From Alphaproteobacteria bacterium (GTDB taxonomy: Bacteria > Pseudomonadota > Alphaproteobacteria > CALKHQ01): a DNA stretch of 64,000 nucleotides. The stretch is taken from assembly GCA_041396705.1 (NCBI GenBank), contig JAWKYB010000007.1, positions 215,256 to 279,255 of the forward strand. The letters are read 5' to 3'. The notes below the pieces were generated by a model. The model was not told the DNA's origin. It saw nothing but the letters and a program-made list of their open reading frames with translations, and ran no database searches. Shown one piece after another: positions 35,531-44,256 of this stretch. The first letter of the stretch is position 1. The number at the start of each line of letters is the position of its first letter. The translations under genes and the position numbers were made by a program.

Positions 35531-36016
35531 GTGAACCGCGGCTGGCTGGCGCCGGGGTTCGTCGCCCTGGTCAGCGCGGGCATGCTGCTCGGCGCGCTCG
35601 GCTTCCAGTATCTCGGCGAACTGCCGCCCTGCCCGCTGTGCCACCTGCAGCGCTATCCCTACATCGCCACGCTGGCGCTCGGCCTGGCCGGGCTGGCCGT
35701 GGCCGGTCGGCTGCGCGCCGCGCTCGTGCTGCTGTCGGCGATCGGCTTCGCGGTCACCGGCGGCATCGGCGCCTATCATGCCGGCGTGGAATACGGCTGG
35801 TGGGCCGGTCCGGACTCCTGCACCGGCACCGCCGGCCTCGACGCGACCTCGATCGAGGATCTCCGTGCCGCGCTCGAGGGAGCGCCGGTGGTGCGCTGCG
35901 ACGATGTCGCCTGGTCGCTCGCCGGCATCTCGATGGCCGGCTACAATACGCTGATCGCCGCCGGCATGACGCTGTTCTGTGCGGTCGCCGGCCTGCTGCT
36001 GTGGAGGCGCCGATGA
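35531..36016 (+). CDS. dsbB: Disulfide bond formation protein B
   Basis: 161 residues, four membrane segments. The first redox pair is CPLC in LPPCPLCHLQRYPY and the second pair is DSCTG and VVRCDD in the second periplasmic loop. It reoxidises DsbA using quinone. The start is GTG at 35531. The stop overlaps the coq7 start (ATGA at 36013), pairing a quinone-using enzyme with a quinone-making one. Confidence 0.92.
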   Translation: MNRGWLAPGFVALVSAGMLLGALGFQYLGELPPCPLCHLQRYPYIATLALGLAGLAVAGRLRAALVLLSAIGFAVTGGIGAYHAGVEYGWWAGPDSCTGTAGLDATSIEDLRAALEGAPVVRCDDVAWSLAGISMAGYNTLIAAGMTLFCAVAGLLLWRRR

Positions 36017-36603
36017 GCCACGAGCCGACGACGGCCGACGATCGGGCTGCGGCGCGCCCGCCGCGGCCGGGCCCGCTGCCGGGCGACCTGTCGCGCGAGG
36101 CGCTGATCGAGCGGATGGTCCGCGTCGACCATGCCGGCGAATACGGCGCGCGGCGGATCTACGAGGGCCAGCTCGCGGTGCTTGGCAAGAGCCCGGTCGG
36201 CGACACCATCCGGCGCATGTGGGCGCAGGAGGCAGAGCACCTGAAGACGTTCGACCGTCTGGTGGTCGAGCGGCGGGTGCGGCCGACGTTGCTGCACCCG
36301 CTGTGGCACGTCGCCGGCTTTGCGCTGGGTGCCGCCAGTGCCGCGCTCGGCACGCGCGCCGCGATGGCGGTGACGGTGGCGGTCGAGGAGGTGATCGACG
36401 AGCACTACGGCCGCCAGGCCGAGGCACTGGGCGAGGCCGACCCGGAACTGAAGGAAACCGTCGAGCGGTTCCGCGTCGACGAGGCGGAGCACCGCGACAC
36501 CGGCCTGGAGCACGGCGCCACCCAGGCGCCGGCCTATCCGCTGATGAGCGCGCTGGTCAAGGCCGGCTCGCGCGCGGCGATCTGGCTGTCCGAGCGGATC
36601 TAG
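36013..36603 (+). CDS. coq7: 3-demethoxyubiquinol hydroxylase Coq7
   Basis: 196 residues. The di-iron ligands are present in RVDHAGEYGARRIYEGQ, QEAEHLKTFD, AVEEVIDEHY and DEAEHRDTG, the repeated E-x-x-H pattern of the Coq7 ferritin-like fold. It hydroxylates demethoxyubiquinol in the late step of ubiquinone synthesis. It is translationally coupled to dsbB. Length is normal for the alphaproteobacterial form. Confidence 0.94.
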   Translation: MSHEPTTADDRAAARPPRPGPLPGDLSREALIERMVRVDHAGEYGARRIYEGQLAVLGKSPVGDTIRRMWAQEAEHLKTFDRLVVERRVRPTLLHPLWHVAGFALGAASAALGTRAAMAVTVAVEEVIDEHYGRQAEALGEADPELKETVERFRVDEAEHRDTGLEHGATQAPAYPLMSALVKAGSRAAIWLSERI

Positions 36604-36613
36604 GCCCGCGCCG

Positions 36614-37591
36614 GTGCGGATCTGTGTGTTCGGCGCCGGCGCGGTCGGCGGGCATTTCGCGACCCGGCTGGCCGCCGCCGGTCACGACGTCTGCGTCGTC
36701 GTGCGCGGCGACACGCTGGCGGCAGTGCGGGCCAACGGCCTGACGCTCCGCGCCGGCGGCGACGAAATCCGGGCGCGGGTGCGGGCCTCGGACCGGGCGG
36801 CGGAGCTGGGCCCGCAGGACCTGGTGATCTGCACCACCAAATCGATGGGGCTTGCCGGCTTCGCGGCGCAGGCGGCGGACCTGCTGGGCCCCGAGACGCC
36901 GGTGGTGTTCGCCCAGAACGGCATTCCGTGGTGGTACGATATCGGTCTCGGCGCGGCGCGTCCGCGGCCGCCGGATCTGTCGGTGCTCGACCCCGGCGGC
37001 GCCTGCCGGCGGGCGATCGCGGCGGAGCGCATCGTCGGCGGCGTGATCTATTCGGCCAACGAGGCGATTGCGCCCGGCGTCATCGCCAACAACTCGCCGC
37101 AGCGCAACATCCTGCGCGTCGGCGAGGCCGACGACCGGCCCAGTGCGCGTGTCGCCGGGTTGCGTGCGACGCTGCAGGCCGCGGGCATCGCCTCGCCGGA
37201 CGAGCCCGACATCCGCGTCGCGCTGTGGCGCAAGCTGATCGTCAACATGACCGCGTCGATCCTGTGCCTGCTCACCGGCCACAAGGCGACCGTGGTGCGC
37301 GACGACCCGCGGATCGGGCCGGTATTCCTGCGGCTGGCGCGCGAGGCGCTGGCGATCGCGGCGGCGCACGGTATCGACCTCGGCGACTACGATCCGGCGG
37401 CGCACCGGCAGACGGTGCCGGACCACGTCCCGTCGATCCGGCAGGACTACAACCGCGGCAAGCCGCTGGAACTGGACGCGCTGCTGATGGTGCCGGTGGC
37501 ATTCGGACAGGCCGCCGGCCTGGACACGCCCTGCCTCGACATGCTGGCGGCGCTGGCGCAGCGGATGCGGCTGGACATGGCCCCGGCCTGA
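36614..37591 (+). CDS. 2-dehydropantoate 2-reductase family protein
   Basis: 325 residues. The Rossmann motif RICVFGAGAVGGHFATRLA binds NADP; KSMGLAGFAAQ, FAQNGIPWW and LWRKLIVNMTASILCLLTG are ketopantoate-reductase family blocks. The start is GTG at 36614, 10 bp after the coq7 stop. The product could be pantoate for coenzyme A, but the family has many paralogues acting on other 2-keto acids and no other pan gene is near, so panE is not assigned. Confidence 0.88.
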   Translation: MRICVFGAGAVGGHFATRLAAAGHDVCVVVRGDTLAAVRANGLTLRAGGDEIRARVRASDRAAELGPQDLVICTTKSMGLAGFAAQAADLLGPETPVVFAQNGIPWWYDIGLGAARPRPPDLSVLDPGGACRRAIAAERIVGGVIYSANEAIAPGVIANNSPQRNILRVGEADDRPSARVAGLRATLQAAGIASPDEPDIRVALWRKLIVNMTASILCLLTGHKATVVRDDPRIGPVFLRLAREALAIAAAHGIDLGDYDPAAHRQTVPDHVPSIRQDYNRGKPLELDALLMVPVAFGQAAGLDTPCLDMLAALAQRMRLDMAPA

Positions 37592-37616
37592 ACCGGGCGG
37601 GCGGCCGGCGGGCGGC

Positions 37617-38561
37617 TCAGACGTGGCCCGGGCGGCGGGCGCGCGCCAGCGTGCGTTGCCCGGCGGCGGCCAGCCTGCGCTCGCGGTAGAAGGTGTAGAC
37701 GCCCGAGCCGATGATGATTGCCGAGCCGATCAGGGTCCAATGGTCGGGCAGGTCGCCGAACACCAGATAGCCATAGCCGGTGCCCCACAGCAGCATGGTG
37801 TATTGCACCGGCGCCACCACCACCGCCTGGGCCACCTGCAGCGCCTTGATCACCAGGAATTCGCCGGCCGCGGCGCCGGCGGCGATGCTGGCCATCAGCA
37901 GCACCTGCAGCCCGCTGTCGGGCGCCTGCCAGACGAAGGGCAGCGGCAGCGCCAGCAGCACGGCGCCGGCGATGGCAGAGAAGGCCATGGTGGTGATGAT
38001 GTCGTCGCTGTCGCTGAGCAGGCGGGTGATCACCTGGCGGCCGGCGAACATGGTCGACGCGATCAGGACCAGCAGCGCGGCCGGATGGATGACGCCCAGA
38101 CCGGGCCTGACCACGATCATCGCGCCGGCGAAACCCACCGCCACCGCGGTCCAGCGGCGCAGCCCGACCGGCTCGCCCAGGAAGATCGCACCCAGGATGG
38201 TTACCGCCAGCGGCGCGACGAAGCTGACCGCCACCGCATCGGCCAGCGGCACGAAGCGCACCGAGAAGATGAACAGGATCGACGAAGAGATCGCCAGCAA
38301 CGCGCGCAGCAGCTGCAGCAGCGGGCGGGCGGTACGCAGCAGGCCGCGGCCGCGCAGGACCAGGATGAACAGGATCGGCACGATCATGCCGGACTGACGG
38401 GCCCAGGCGACCTGCAGGGCGGGCAGCTCCTGCACCAGATACTTGGTCTGGGCGTCGACCGCGGAGAACAGGAACATCCCCGCCAGCATGAAGGCGATTC
38501 CCCGCGCGCTCTCGGACCGCCGTGCCTGGTGCGCGGCCGTCCGCGCTGCTGCGTTCGTCAA
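37617..38561 (-). CDS. DMT-superfamily permease (EamA), tandem copy 1
   Basis: 314 residues with ten membrane segments in two EamA repeats. LVQELPALQVAWARQSGMIV, FVPLADAVAVSFVAPLAVTILG and VVVAPVQYTMLLWGTGYGYL are typical. Likely exports a metabolite. It overlaps the upstream paralogue by four bases and matches it across most of its length, for example LPDHWTLIGSAIIIGSGVYT against LPDGWTVAGAAIIVASTAYT. Confidence 0.9.
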   Translation of the reverse strand: MTNAAARTAAHQARRSESARGIAFMLAGMFLFSAVDAQTKYLVQELPALQVAWARQSGMIVPILFILVLRGRGLLRTARPLLQLLRALLAISSSILFIFSVRFVPLADAVAVSFVAPLAVTILGAIFLGEPVGLRRWTAVAVGFAGAMIVVRPGLGVIHPAALLVLIASTMFAGRQVITRLLSDSDDIITTMAFSAIAGAVLLALPLPFVWQAPDSGLQVLLMASIAAGAAAGEFLVIKALQVAQAVVVAPVQYTMLLWGTGYGYLVFGDLPDHWTLIGSAIIIGSGVYTFYRERRLAAAGQRTLARARRPGHV

Positions 38562-39616
38562 TGACCTCTGCCTCGTGCGCCCCGCCCGTCGGCCGCGGCG
38601 AGCCGGCGTTCACGATAGAACGTATAGGCGGTGGACGCGACGATGATGGCAGCGCCGGCCACGGTCCAGCCGTCCGGCAGGTCGCCGAACACGGCATAGC
38701 CGTAGACCGTGCCCCAGATCAGCAGCGTGTACTGGGTCGGCGCCACCACCACGGCCTCGGCCACCTCCAGCGCCTTGATCGCCAGATATTCACCGACCGC
38801 CCCCAGCGCGGCGATGGCGGCGAGCAGGCCGATGGCCAGCGCGGAGCTCGGCGTCTGCCAGACGAACGGCAGCGGCAGCGACAGCGCCACCACCCCGGCG
38901 ATCGCGGTATAGGCCATCGTCGTCATGTTGCCGTCGCGATCGCCGAGCAGCCGGGTGATGACCTGGCGACCGGCGAACATCGAGGCGGCGACCAGCACCA
39001 GCAGCGCCGCGGGGTGGACGACGCCCATGCCGGGCCGGACGACGATGATCGCGCCGACGAAGCCGACCGCGACGGCGGTCCAGCGGCGGATGCCGACGGT
39101 CTCGCCCAGCAATGTCGCGCCGAGGATGGTCACGACCAGCGGGGCGATGAAACTGACCGCCAGCGCGTCGGCCAGCGGCACGAAGCGGATCGCGAAGATG
39201 AACAGCACCGACGAGCCGATGGTCAGCAGCCCGCGCACGCATTGCAGCAGCGGCCGCGTCGTCTGCAGCAGCGTGCGCCCGCGCAGCAGCAGCAGCGGCA
39301 TCACGCCCAGCAGCAGGCCCAGTTGCCGGGTCCAGGCCACCTGCAGCACCGGCAGCTCCTGGACCAGGTATTTCGACATCGTGTCGATGGTGGAGAAGAC
39401 CAGGAAGCAGCACGCCATGTAGGCGATGCCCAGGCCGCTGTCCTTGCGCCGCCCACCCGGCGCCGTCGCCTGCGCCGATCCTTGCGCCAATTCGTCGAAT
39501 CCGCCCCCGGCGGCGGACGACACCGTGCCGACCGGACCCGCGCCCGCATAGCAATCCGAAACGTTACGATGAAATGCAAGCGGCAGCGGCGCATGGCAAG
39601 GTTGCGCGCGCCGCAT
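38558..39616 (-). CDS. DMT-superfamily permease (EamA), tandem copy 2
   Basis: Up to 352 residues; ten membrane segments begin at about residue 66 (GIAYMACCFLVFSTIDTM). Shares FVPLADALAVSFIAPLVVTILG and VVVAPTQYTLLIWGTVYGYA with the downstream copy, so the pair arose by duplication. The ~60-residue N-terminal extension lacks family support; a GTG at 39523 may be the true start. It lies downstream of the HNH gene in the same direction. Confidence 0.87.
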   Translation of the reverse strand: MRRAQPCHAPLPLAFHRNVSDCYAGAGPVGTVSSAAGGGFDELAQGSAQATAPGGRRKDSGLGIAYMACCFLVFSTIDTMSKYLVQELPVLQVAWTRQLGLLLGVMPLLLLRGRTLLQTTRPLLQCVRGLLTIGSSVLFIFAIRFVPLADALAVSFIAPLVVTILGATLLGETVGIRRWTAVAVGFVGAIIVVRPGMGVVHPAALLVLVAASMFAGRQVITRLLGDRDGNMTTMAYTAIAGVVALSLPLPFVWQTPSSALAIGLLAAIAALGAVGEYLAIKALEVAEAVVVAPTQYTLLIWGTVYGYAVFGDLPDGWTVAGAAIIVASTAYTFYRERRLAAADGRGARGRGH

Positions 39617-39631
39617 GGATCGGGCGGACGC

Positions 39632-40207
39632 CTAGTCGGTGTCCAGCTCGGTATCCCAGTAGAGGAAGTCGTTCCAGCTGTCGTGCAGGAAGTTCGGCGG
39701 ATAGCAGCGGCCGTGGTGCTGCAGCATGTGGTGGCTGGGCTGGATCGGCTCGTTCAGCACCGACATGCCGCTGTCGTTCAGCATCCGGTTGCCCTTCTTC
39801 AGGTTGCAGGCCGAACAGGCGGTGACCACGTTGGACCAGGTCGTCAGCCCGCCGCGTGAGCGCGGCACCACGTGATCGAAGGTCAACTCCTGCGACGGGA
39901 AGGCGTCGCCGCAATACTGACAGGTGAAGTGGTCGCGCAGGAACACGTTGAATCTGGTGAAGGCCGGCCTGCGCGCGGCCGGCACATATTCCTTCAACGC
40001 GATGACGCTGGGCAGCCGCATCTCGAAGGTCGGCGACCGCACCGTGTGGGCATATTCGGAGACGACGTTGACCCGGTCGAGGAACACGGCCTTGACCGAA
40101 TCCTGCCAGGACCACAGCGACAGCGGATAATAGCTGAGCGGACGAAAATCCGCGTTCAGGACCAACGCTGGGCTTTCTGCCGGCGTCAAGGCCACGTCCT
40201 CCGCCAT
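39632..40207 (-). CDS. HNH endonuclease family protein
   Basis: 191 residues. The HNH core is CQYCGDAFPSQELTFDHVVP, followed by SRGG and NVVTACSACNLKKGNR: two Cys pairs bind a structural zinc and the His supplies catalysis. The N-terminal PALVLNADFRPLSYYPLSLW is typical of a widespread single-copy alphaproteobacterial and cyanobacterial form with no mobile-element context. The ATG at 40207 (MAEDVALTPAES) is favoured over a longer ORF to 40294. Confidence 0.9.
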   Translation of the reverse strand: MAEDVALTPAESPALVLNADFRPLSYYPLSLWSWQDSVKAVFLDRVNVVSEYAHTVRSPTFEMRLPSVIALKEYVPAARRPAFTRFNVFLRDHFTCQYCGDAFPSQELTFDHVVPRSRGGLTTWSNVVTACSACNLKKGNRMLNDSGMSVLNEPIQPSHHMLQHHGRCYPPNFLHDSWNDFLYWDTELDTD

Positions 40208-40333
40208 CACCGCTTGGTACGGCGCGCCGAGGCCGATACGGCCCCTCGGCGCCGCGGCATGAGGATTAGCGCATCCGATTCGCCGGCACAACATGTTGTG
40301 TCGCCGCCGACACGTTCTTCATTGATCTGTCAC

Positions 40334-40353
40334 GCCCCGCCCCGCCCCGCCCC
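40334..40353. repeat. GCCCC x4 tandem repeat
   Basis: Four exact 5-bp units, followed by GCGCC, between the HNH start and the protease stop. It is a short, slippage-prone sequence in a non-coding gap; no function is inferred. Confidence 0.7.
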
Positions 40354-40370
40354 GCGCCGCGGCGCGGCGG

Positions 40371-41204
40371 TCACGGGTGGCCGGCCGTCGCTTCCCGCCA
40401 GGCGGCGACGAAGGCGCGCGAATCCACCGCCAGCGTGGTGGTCGGCCAGCCAGCGGCGTCGACCATCGTCGCGCTGATCACGCCGACCACGCTGAGGACG
40501 CCGTCGACGCTGGCCAGCAGCGGCGCTCCCGAATCGCCGACAGTGATGTCGCAATCGGTCAGGATCACGCCGTCCGCGAAACTTTCCAGCACGCGGCAAC
40601 CGCGATGGGCCGTCACCGCATCGGGCCGGTCGATGCTGAACCCGGCCTCGGTGAGGATCGGCGCGTCCGTGGCAAGATCGCGTTCGGCGAGCGCCGCAAC
40701 CGGCAGGGTCCCGAAAAAGGCGCCGACGGCCTGTTCGAGCACAATGAACGCGTAATCGTAGCCGTCGTCGTCGGCGATCAGGCCGTGGCGGATGTTGTCG
40801 TAGCGCGGCGGCAGCAGCGCCTCGGTCGCCCGCACGTGGATCACCGAGCCGCCCGGTGCGCCGATGGCGAACTCGACGATGGGGTCAAGCGCGTCGCTGT
40901 CCGGGCCGGCGAACAGGCAATGGGCGGCGGTCAGCACCAGCCGCGGTCCGACCAGGCTTCCGGTGCAGTAGCTGCCGCTGGCGAAGTCGAGCCGGCCGAT
41001 CGCACGCCATGGCCAGTCGACCGGGTCCACCGGCGTACGGTCGTCGGCACCCAGCACGCCGAACAGCGCGTCGCCGCCGGCCGCTGGCGCGGACAGGCAG
41101 GTGCCGTCGGCCGTGCGACGGCAATCGCCTGCGGCCACGGGCGCCGGCGGCACGGCCAGCGCCAGGGCCAGCCCAAGCGCCGCGTGCAGGGGCCACGTGC
41201 GCAA
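40371..41204 (-). CDS. Exported trypsin-like serine protease
   Basis: 277 residues. A signal peptide ends APVAAG. The catalytic triad is His95 in LVLTAAHC, Asp150 in GYDYAFIVL and Ser225 in TVGDSGAPLL. A disulphide pair near each is present (CTGSL/AAHC, CRVL/DCDI). It is a secreted or periplasmic S1 peptidase without a PDZ domain, so not DegP-like. It starts 3 bp after the esterase stop, the last gene of an alkA-esterase-protease operon. Confidence 0.9.
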   Translation of the reverse strand: MRTWPLHAALGLALALAVPPAPVAAGDCRRTADGTCLSAPAAGGDALFGVLGADDRTPVDPVDWPWRAIGRLDFASGSYCTGSLVGPRLVLTAAHCLFAGPDSDALDPIVEFAIGAPGGSVIHVRATEALLPPRYDNIRHGLIADDDGYDYAFIVLEQAVGAFFGTLPVAALAERDLATDAPILTEAGFSIDRPDAVTAHRGCRVLESFADGVILTDCDITVGDSGAPLLASVDGVLSVVGVISATMVDAAGWPTTTLAVDSRAFVAAWREATAGHP

Positions 41205-41207
41205 GGC

Positions 41208-41864
41208 TCAGCCCAGATGCCGGGCCAGGAATTCGCCGCCGAGGCGCAGGCCGACGGGGTCGATGCCGTGGCCGAGGCCGGGCCGGACCTCGGTGCGGAC
41301 GTCGAAGCCGGCCTGGCCGAGCACGTTGCCGGCGTTGATCGAGGCCTGCACCGGCACCACGTCGTCGGCATCGCCGTGGACCAGCAGGACCGGCGGCTTC
41401 GACGGCGCCCGCTCGAGCTCGGTCGCGGCGAACAGCGCGCCCGAGTAGCCGACCACGGCGGCGCAGGCGCGCGGCCGCTGCGGCGCGGCGTACAGTGCCA
41501 TCATCGTGCCCTGGCTGAAACCGACCAGGGCGAGCCTGTCGTCGGACAGCCCGTGAGCGGCGAGCTGCCGGTCGACATAGGCATCGAGGATCGGCTGGGC
41601 GACCTGGATGCCGGCCAGGATCGCGGCCGCCGTCCGCTCCTGCAGGCTGAACCACTGGAAGCCCATCGGCGACATGTCGCTGGCGAACGGGGCGTGCGGC
41701 GAGGCGAAGGCGGCATTGGGCAGAAGCGGCGCCCATTGCTCGGCAAGGCCGATCAGGTCGTGGCCGTCGGCGCCGATGCCGTGCAGCAGCACGACCAGCG
41801 CATCGGGCTGCCCGCCCGATGCGGGGGCCAGCGCGGGTCCTTCCAGGTCGATCGGTGCGGCCAT
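41208..41864 (-). CDS. Phospholipase/carboxylesterase family alpha/beta hydrolase
   Basis: 218 residues. LVVLLHGIGADGHDLIGLA is the oxyanion-hole region; the triad is Ser117 in VGFSQGTM, Asp168 in HGDADDVVP and His199 in GLGHGID. It matches the YpfH/acyl-protein-thioesterase-like carboxylesterase group and is probably cytoplasmic (no signal peptide). The ATG at 41864 (MAAPIDLEGPAL) is chosen over 16 upstream codons. It starts 4 bp after the alkA stop. Confidence 0.9.
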   Translation of the reverse strand: MAAPIDLEGPALAPASGGQPDALVVLLHGIGADGHDLIGLAEQWAPLLPNAAFASPHAPFASDMSPMGFQWFSLQERTAAAILAGIQVAQPILDAYVDRQLAAHGLSDDRLALVGFSQGTMMALYAAPQRPRACAAVVGYSGALFAATELERAPSKPPVLLVHGDADDVVPVQASINAGNVLGQAGFDVRTEVRPGLGHGIDPVGLRLGGEFLARHLG

Positions 41865-41868
41865 GCTG

Positions 41869-42621
41869 CTATTCCCTTGCTGCTGGAGCCTGCGCGGAAG
41901 GGCCGTCGGCAAACTGCTTCTGACCGCCGGTCGCGTGGTAGTAATGCCAAAGGAACATGGCGACGTTGCCGCGCCACGGCCGCCACGGCGCGGCGATGCG
42001 TTCCATCTCCGGCCGTTTCGGCCGCGCGTCGAGGCGCTTGATGCGCTGCACCGCGACCGCCAGCGCCAGATCCTCCGCCGGCCAGGCGTCGCGGCGGCCC
42101 AGCGCGAACAGCAGATAGACCTCGGCGCTCCAGCGGCCGAAGCCCTTCAGCGCGGTGATCGCGGCGACGATGGTCTCGTCGTCCTGGCGCGGGAACCGGT
42201 CGGGCGCCAGCGTGCCGGCCGCAATCGCTTCGGCCAGGCCGCGGGCATAGGCCCGCTTCTGCCGGCTCAGCCCGAGCGCCTCGGGTGCGCGGTCGAGGAC
42301 GTCGAGCAGCGTGTCGGCATCGAGCGGGTCCACCGCGTCCCGGATGCGCTGCCAGATCGATCGCGCGGCGGCGGCCGAGACCTGCTGGCCGACGACGATG
42401 CGCAGCAGGCCGGCGAGGCCGTCCTCGCTGGTCCGCAGCGCGGGCGGCGGCCCGGCCAGGACATGGGCGGCGGCGAGGTCGGGGTCGCGGGCGCAAACCT
42501 CGGCCAGGCCGGCGTGCAGATCCGCCTCGCTCAGGCGCGGGATAGCGGCCGGCGAATGCGCCCGGCGGCGTCGGGAGGTCTGTGCGACAAAGGACGATTC
42601 GACAGGCGCGGAAACAGACAC
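41869..42621 (-). CDS. alkA: DNA-3-methyladenine glycosylase II (AlkA family)
   Basis: About 250 residues. The HhH-GPD fold is seen in LLRIVVGQQVSAAAARSIWQRI and ITALKGFGRWSAEVYLLFALG, followed by AWPAEDLALAVAVQRI with the catalytic Asp. It excises alkylated bases. The start is uncertain: GTG at 42621 lies in the gap before the divergent gluQ gene and gives a plausible length, while the frame remains open to 43344 as an antisense artefact. Confidence 0.87.
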   Translation of the reverse strand: MSVSAPVESSFVAQTSRRRRAHSPAAIPRLSEADLHAGLAEVCARDPDLAAAHVLAGPPPALRTSEDGLAGLLRIVVGQQVSAAAARSIWQRIRDAVDPLDADTLLDVLDRAPEALGLSRQKRAYARGLAEAIAAGTLAPDRFPRQDDETIVAAITALKGFGRWSAEVYLLFALGRRDAWPAEDLALAVAVQRIKRLDARPKRPEMERIAAPWRPWRGNVAMFLWHYYHATGGQKQFADGPSAQAPAARE

Positions 42622-42741
42622 GCACAAGGTGTAAACAGAAGCCGGGCTGCGGCGCAACGGTCGCCATTCCGGCGCCCGAGACGACCGCAGCGAGGATGCC
42701 GAACCGATGAACCGCGACGACCGGACCGGGCCGACCGATCG

Positions 42742-43623
42742 ATGACAGCCGTGACCCGCTTCGCGCCGAGTCCGACCAACCACCTGCACCTCGGCCACGC
42801 CTACAGCGCGTGGTTCGCCTGGACAGCCGCCGGCACCGCCGCGGGCGGCCGTTTCCTGCTGCGGATCGAGGACATCGACACGCTGCGCTGCAAGCCGGCG
42901 TTCGAGGCCGCGATCCTGGAGGACCTCGCCTGGCTCGGCCTTGCCTGGGATGGCCCGGTCGTGCGCCAGTCCGCGCGGCTGGCGCTCTATCGCGACGCGC
43001 TCGGCCGGCTGCTGGACGACCGCCTCGCCTATCCCTGCTTCTGCTCGCGCAGCGACATCGCGCGCGAAATCGCCGAATCCGGCGGCGCGCCGCATCTGGA
43101 TGCCATGGGCGCGGTGCTCTTTCGGGGTACCGGGGGGGGTCTTGCGCCGGCCGCGCGCGAAGACCGCGCCGCATCCGGCGTGCCCTACGCGATCAGGCTC
43201 GACGCCGACGCCGTGCTGGCGCGGCACGGCCCGCTGTGCTGGACCGACGACGGCGAAAGCGACGCCGCCGGCACGCACGCGGTTTCGGCGGCCGTCTTGG
43301 GCGATGTCGTCATCGCCCGGCGCGACGTGCCGGCCAGCTATCACCTGGCCGTGGCGATCGACGACGCCGCCCAGGGCGTCACGCTAGTCACCCGCGGCGC
43401 GGACCTGGCGCCGGCCAGCCACATCCACCGCATGCTGCAGGCCGCGCTCGGGCTGCCGGTGCCGACCTGGCGCCATCACCGGCTGATCGCCGGCGCGGAC
43501 GGCCACAGGCTGGCCAAGCGCAACAACCCGCTGACCCTGCGCATGATCCGCGAGGGCGGGGCGTCGCCGGCGCAGGTCTGGGCGCGCCTCGGAGTCGCGG
43601 ATTATCCGCCGCCGCCGGTGTAG
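42742..43623 (+). CDS. gluQ: Glutamyl-Q tRNA(Asp) synthetase
   Basis: 293 residues. TRFAPSPTNHLHLGHAYSAW carries the HIGH-like motif, FLLRIEDIDTLRC is the GluRS active-site block and HRLAKRNN the KMSKS-like loop. The anticodon-binding domain is absent, as in GluQ-RS, which glutamylates queuosine in tRNA(Asp). The segment near residue 132 contains a run of eight G (43132-43139) within an intact frame. The 3' end overlaps the convergent DUF2889 gene by 22 bp. Confidence 0.9.
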   Translation: MTAVTRFAPSPTNHLHLGHAYSAWFAWTAAGTAAGGRFLLRIEDIDTLRCKPAFEAAILEDLAWLGLAWDGPVVRQSARLALYRDALGRLLDDRLAYPCFCSRSDIAREIAESGGAPHLDAMGAVLFRGTGGGLAPAAREDRAASGVPYAIRLDADAVLARHGPLCWTDDGESDAAGTHAVSAAVLGDVVIARRDVPASYHLAVAIDDAAQGVTLVTRGADLAPASHIHRMLQAALGLPVPTWRHHRLIAGADGHRLAKRNNPLTLRMIREGGASPAQVWARLGVADYPPPPV

Positions 43624-44168
43624 TGCTCCGGCCAGATCTCCTTCACCACCGGGCCGTCGGCACGCAGGGCGTGGCAGGTGCCGACCGGCGTCTTTTCCAG
43701 CGGTACCGGCGCGCGGTCGCCCTTCTGCCGGCGTTCGCGCTCGCGCAGCGGAAAGATCGTCTGGAACGCGGTTGTCGCGATCGGGCCCAGCAGCTCGACC
43801 AGATGGGTGCAGCCCTGCACGCCGCCGAGCATCTGCTTCACCTTGGCGTTCCAGCCCGGCGCGATGGCCAGGCCGACCAGTTGCGTGAAGCGCGGCGCGA
43901 TCGACGGGCACACCGGGAAGGGCGCGGCATCCGTCGCCGCCTCGACGCCGCGCACGACCAGGTCGTCGTCCACCGTCAGCCGTAGCCACATTTCGTGCAC
44001 CGGCTCGCCGGGCTCGAGGGTGCCGCGCGACGTGCTGTCGAAGGCATAGGCCTTGGTGTCGACCAGATGCCCCTCGACGTCCCACAGCCCGTCGGCCCGG
44101 CGATAACCGCGGCAGGTGACGCTGCGGACGTGGATCGGGTCGCGGGTGACCGGTTCGGACAGCGGCAT
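43602..44168 (-). CDS. DUF2889 family protein
   Basis: 188 residues. RDPIHVRSVTCRGYRRADGLWDVEGHLVDTK (blocks VRSVTCRGYRRADGLWD and EGHLVDTK) and MLGGVQGCTHLVELLGP match the DUF2889 family, whose function is unknown; the GCTHL motif is its best-conserved part. No signal peptide or membrane span. Its last 22 bp overlap the convergent gluQ end. Confidence 0.87.
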   Translation of the reverse strand: MPLSEPVTRDPIHVRSVTCRGYRRADGLWDVEGHLVDTKAYAFDSTSRGTLEPGEPVHEMWLRLTVDDDLVVRGVEAATDAAPFPVCPSIAPRFTQLVGLAIAPGWNAKVKQMLGGVQGCTHLVELLGPIATTAFQTIFPLRERERRQKGDRAPVPLEKTPVGTCHALRADGPVVKEIWPEHYTGGGG

Positions 44169-44256
44169 GGCGGCGCCTCGGGTTCGCGTCTGACGGGGAC
44201 GGGTCGGAATGACGATGGTAGGGCGGCCGGTCGCGGAATGCGACTCGTTCGCCGGC

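Noticed and set aside
43132..43139. Run of eight G in gluQ as a phase-variation switch
   Set aside because: The frame is intact and the protein continues normally; one short tract gives no evidence of switching.
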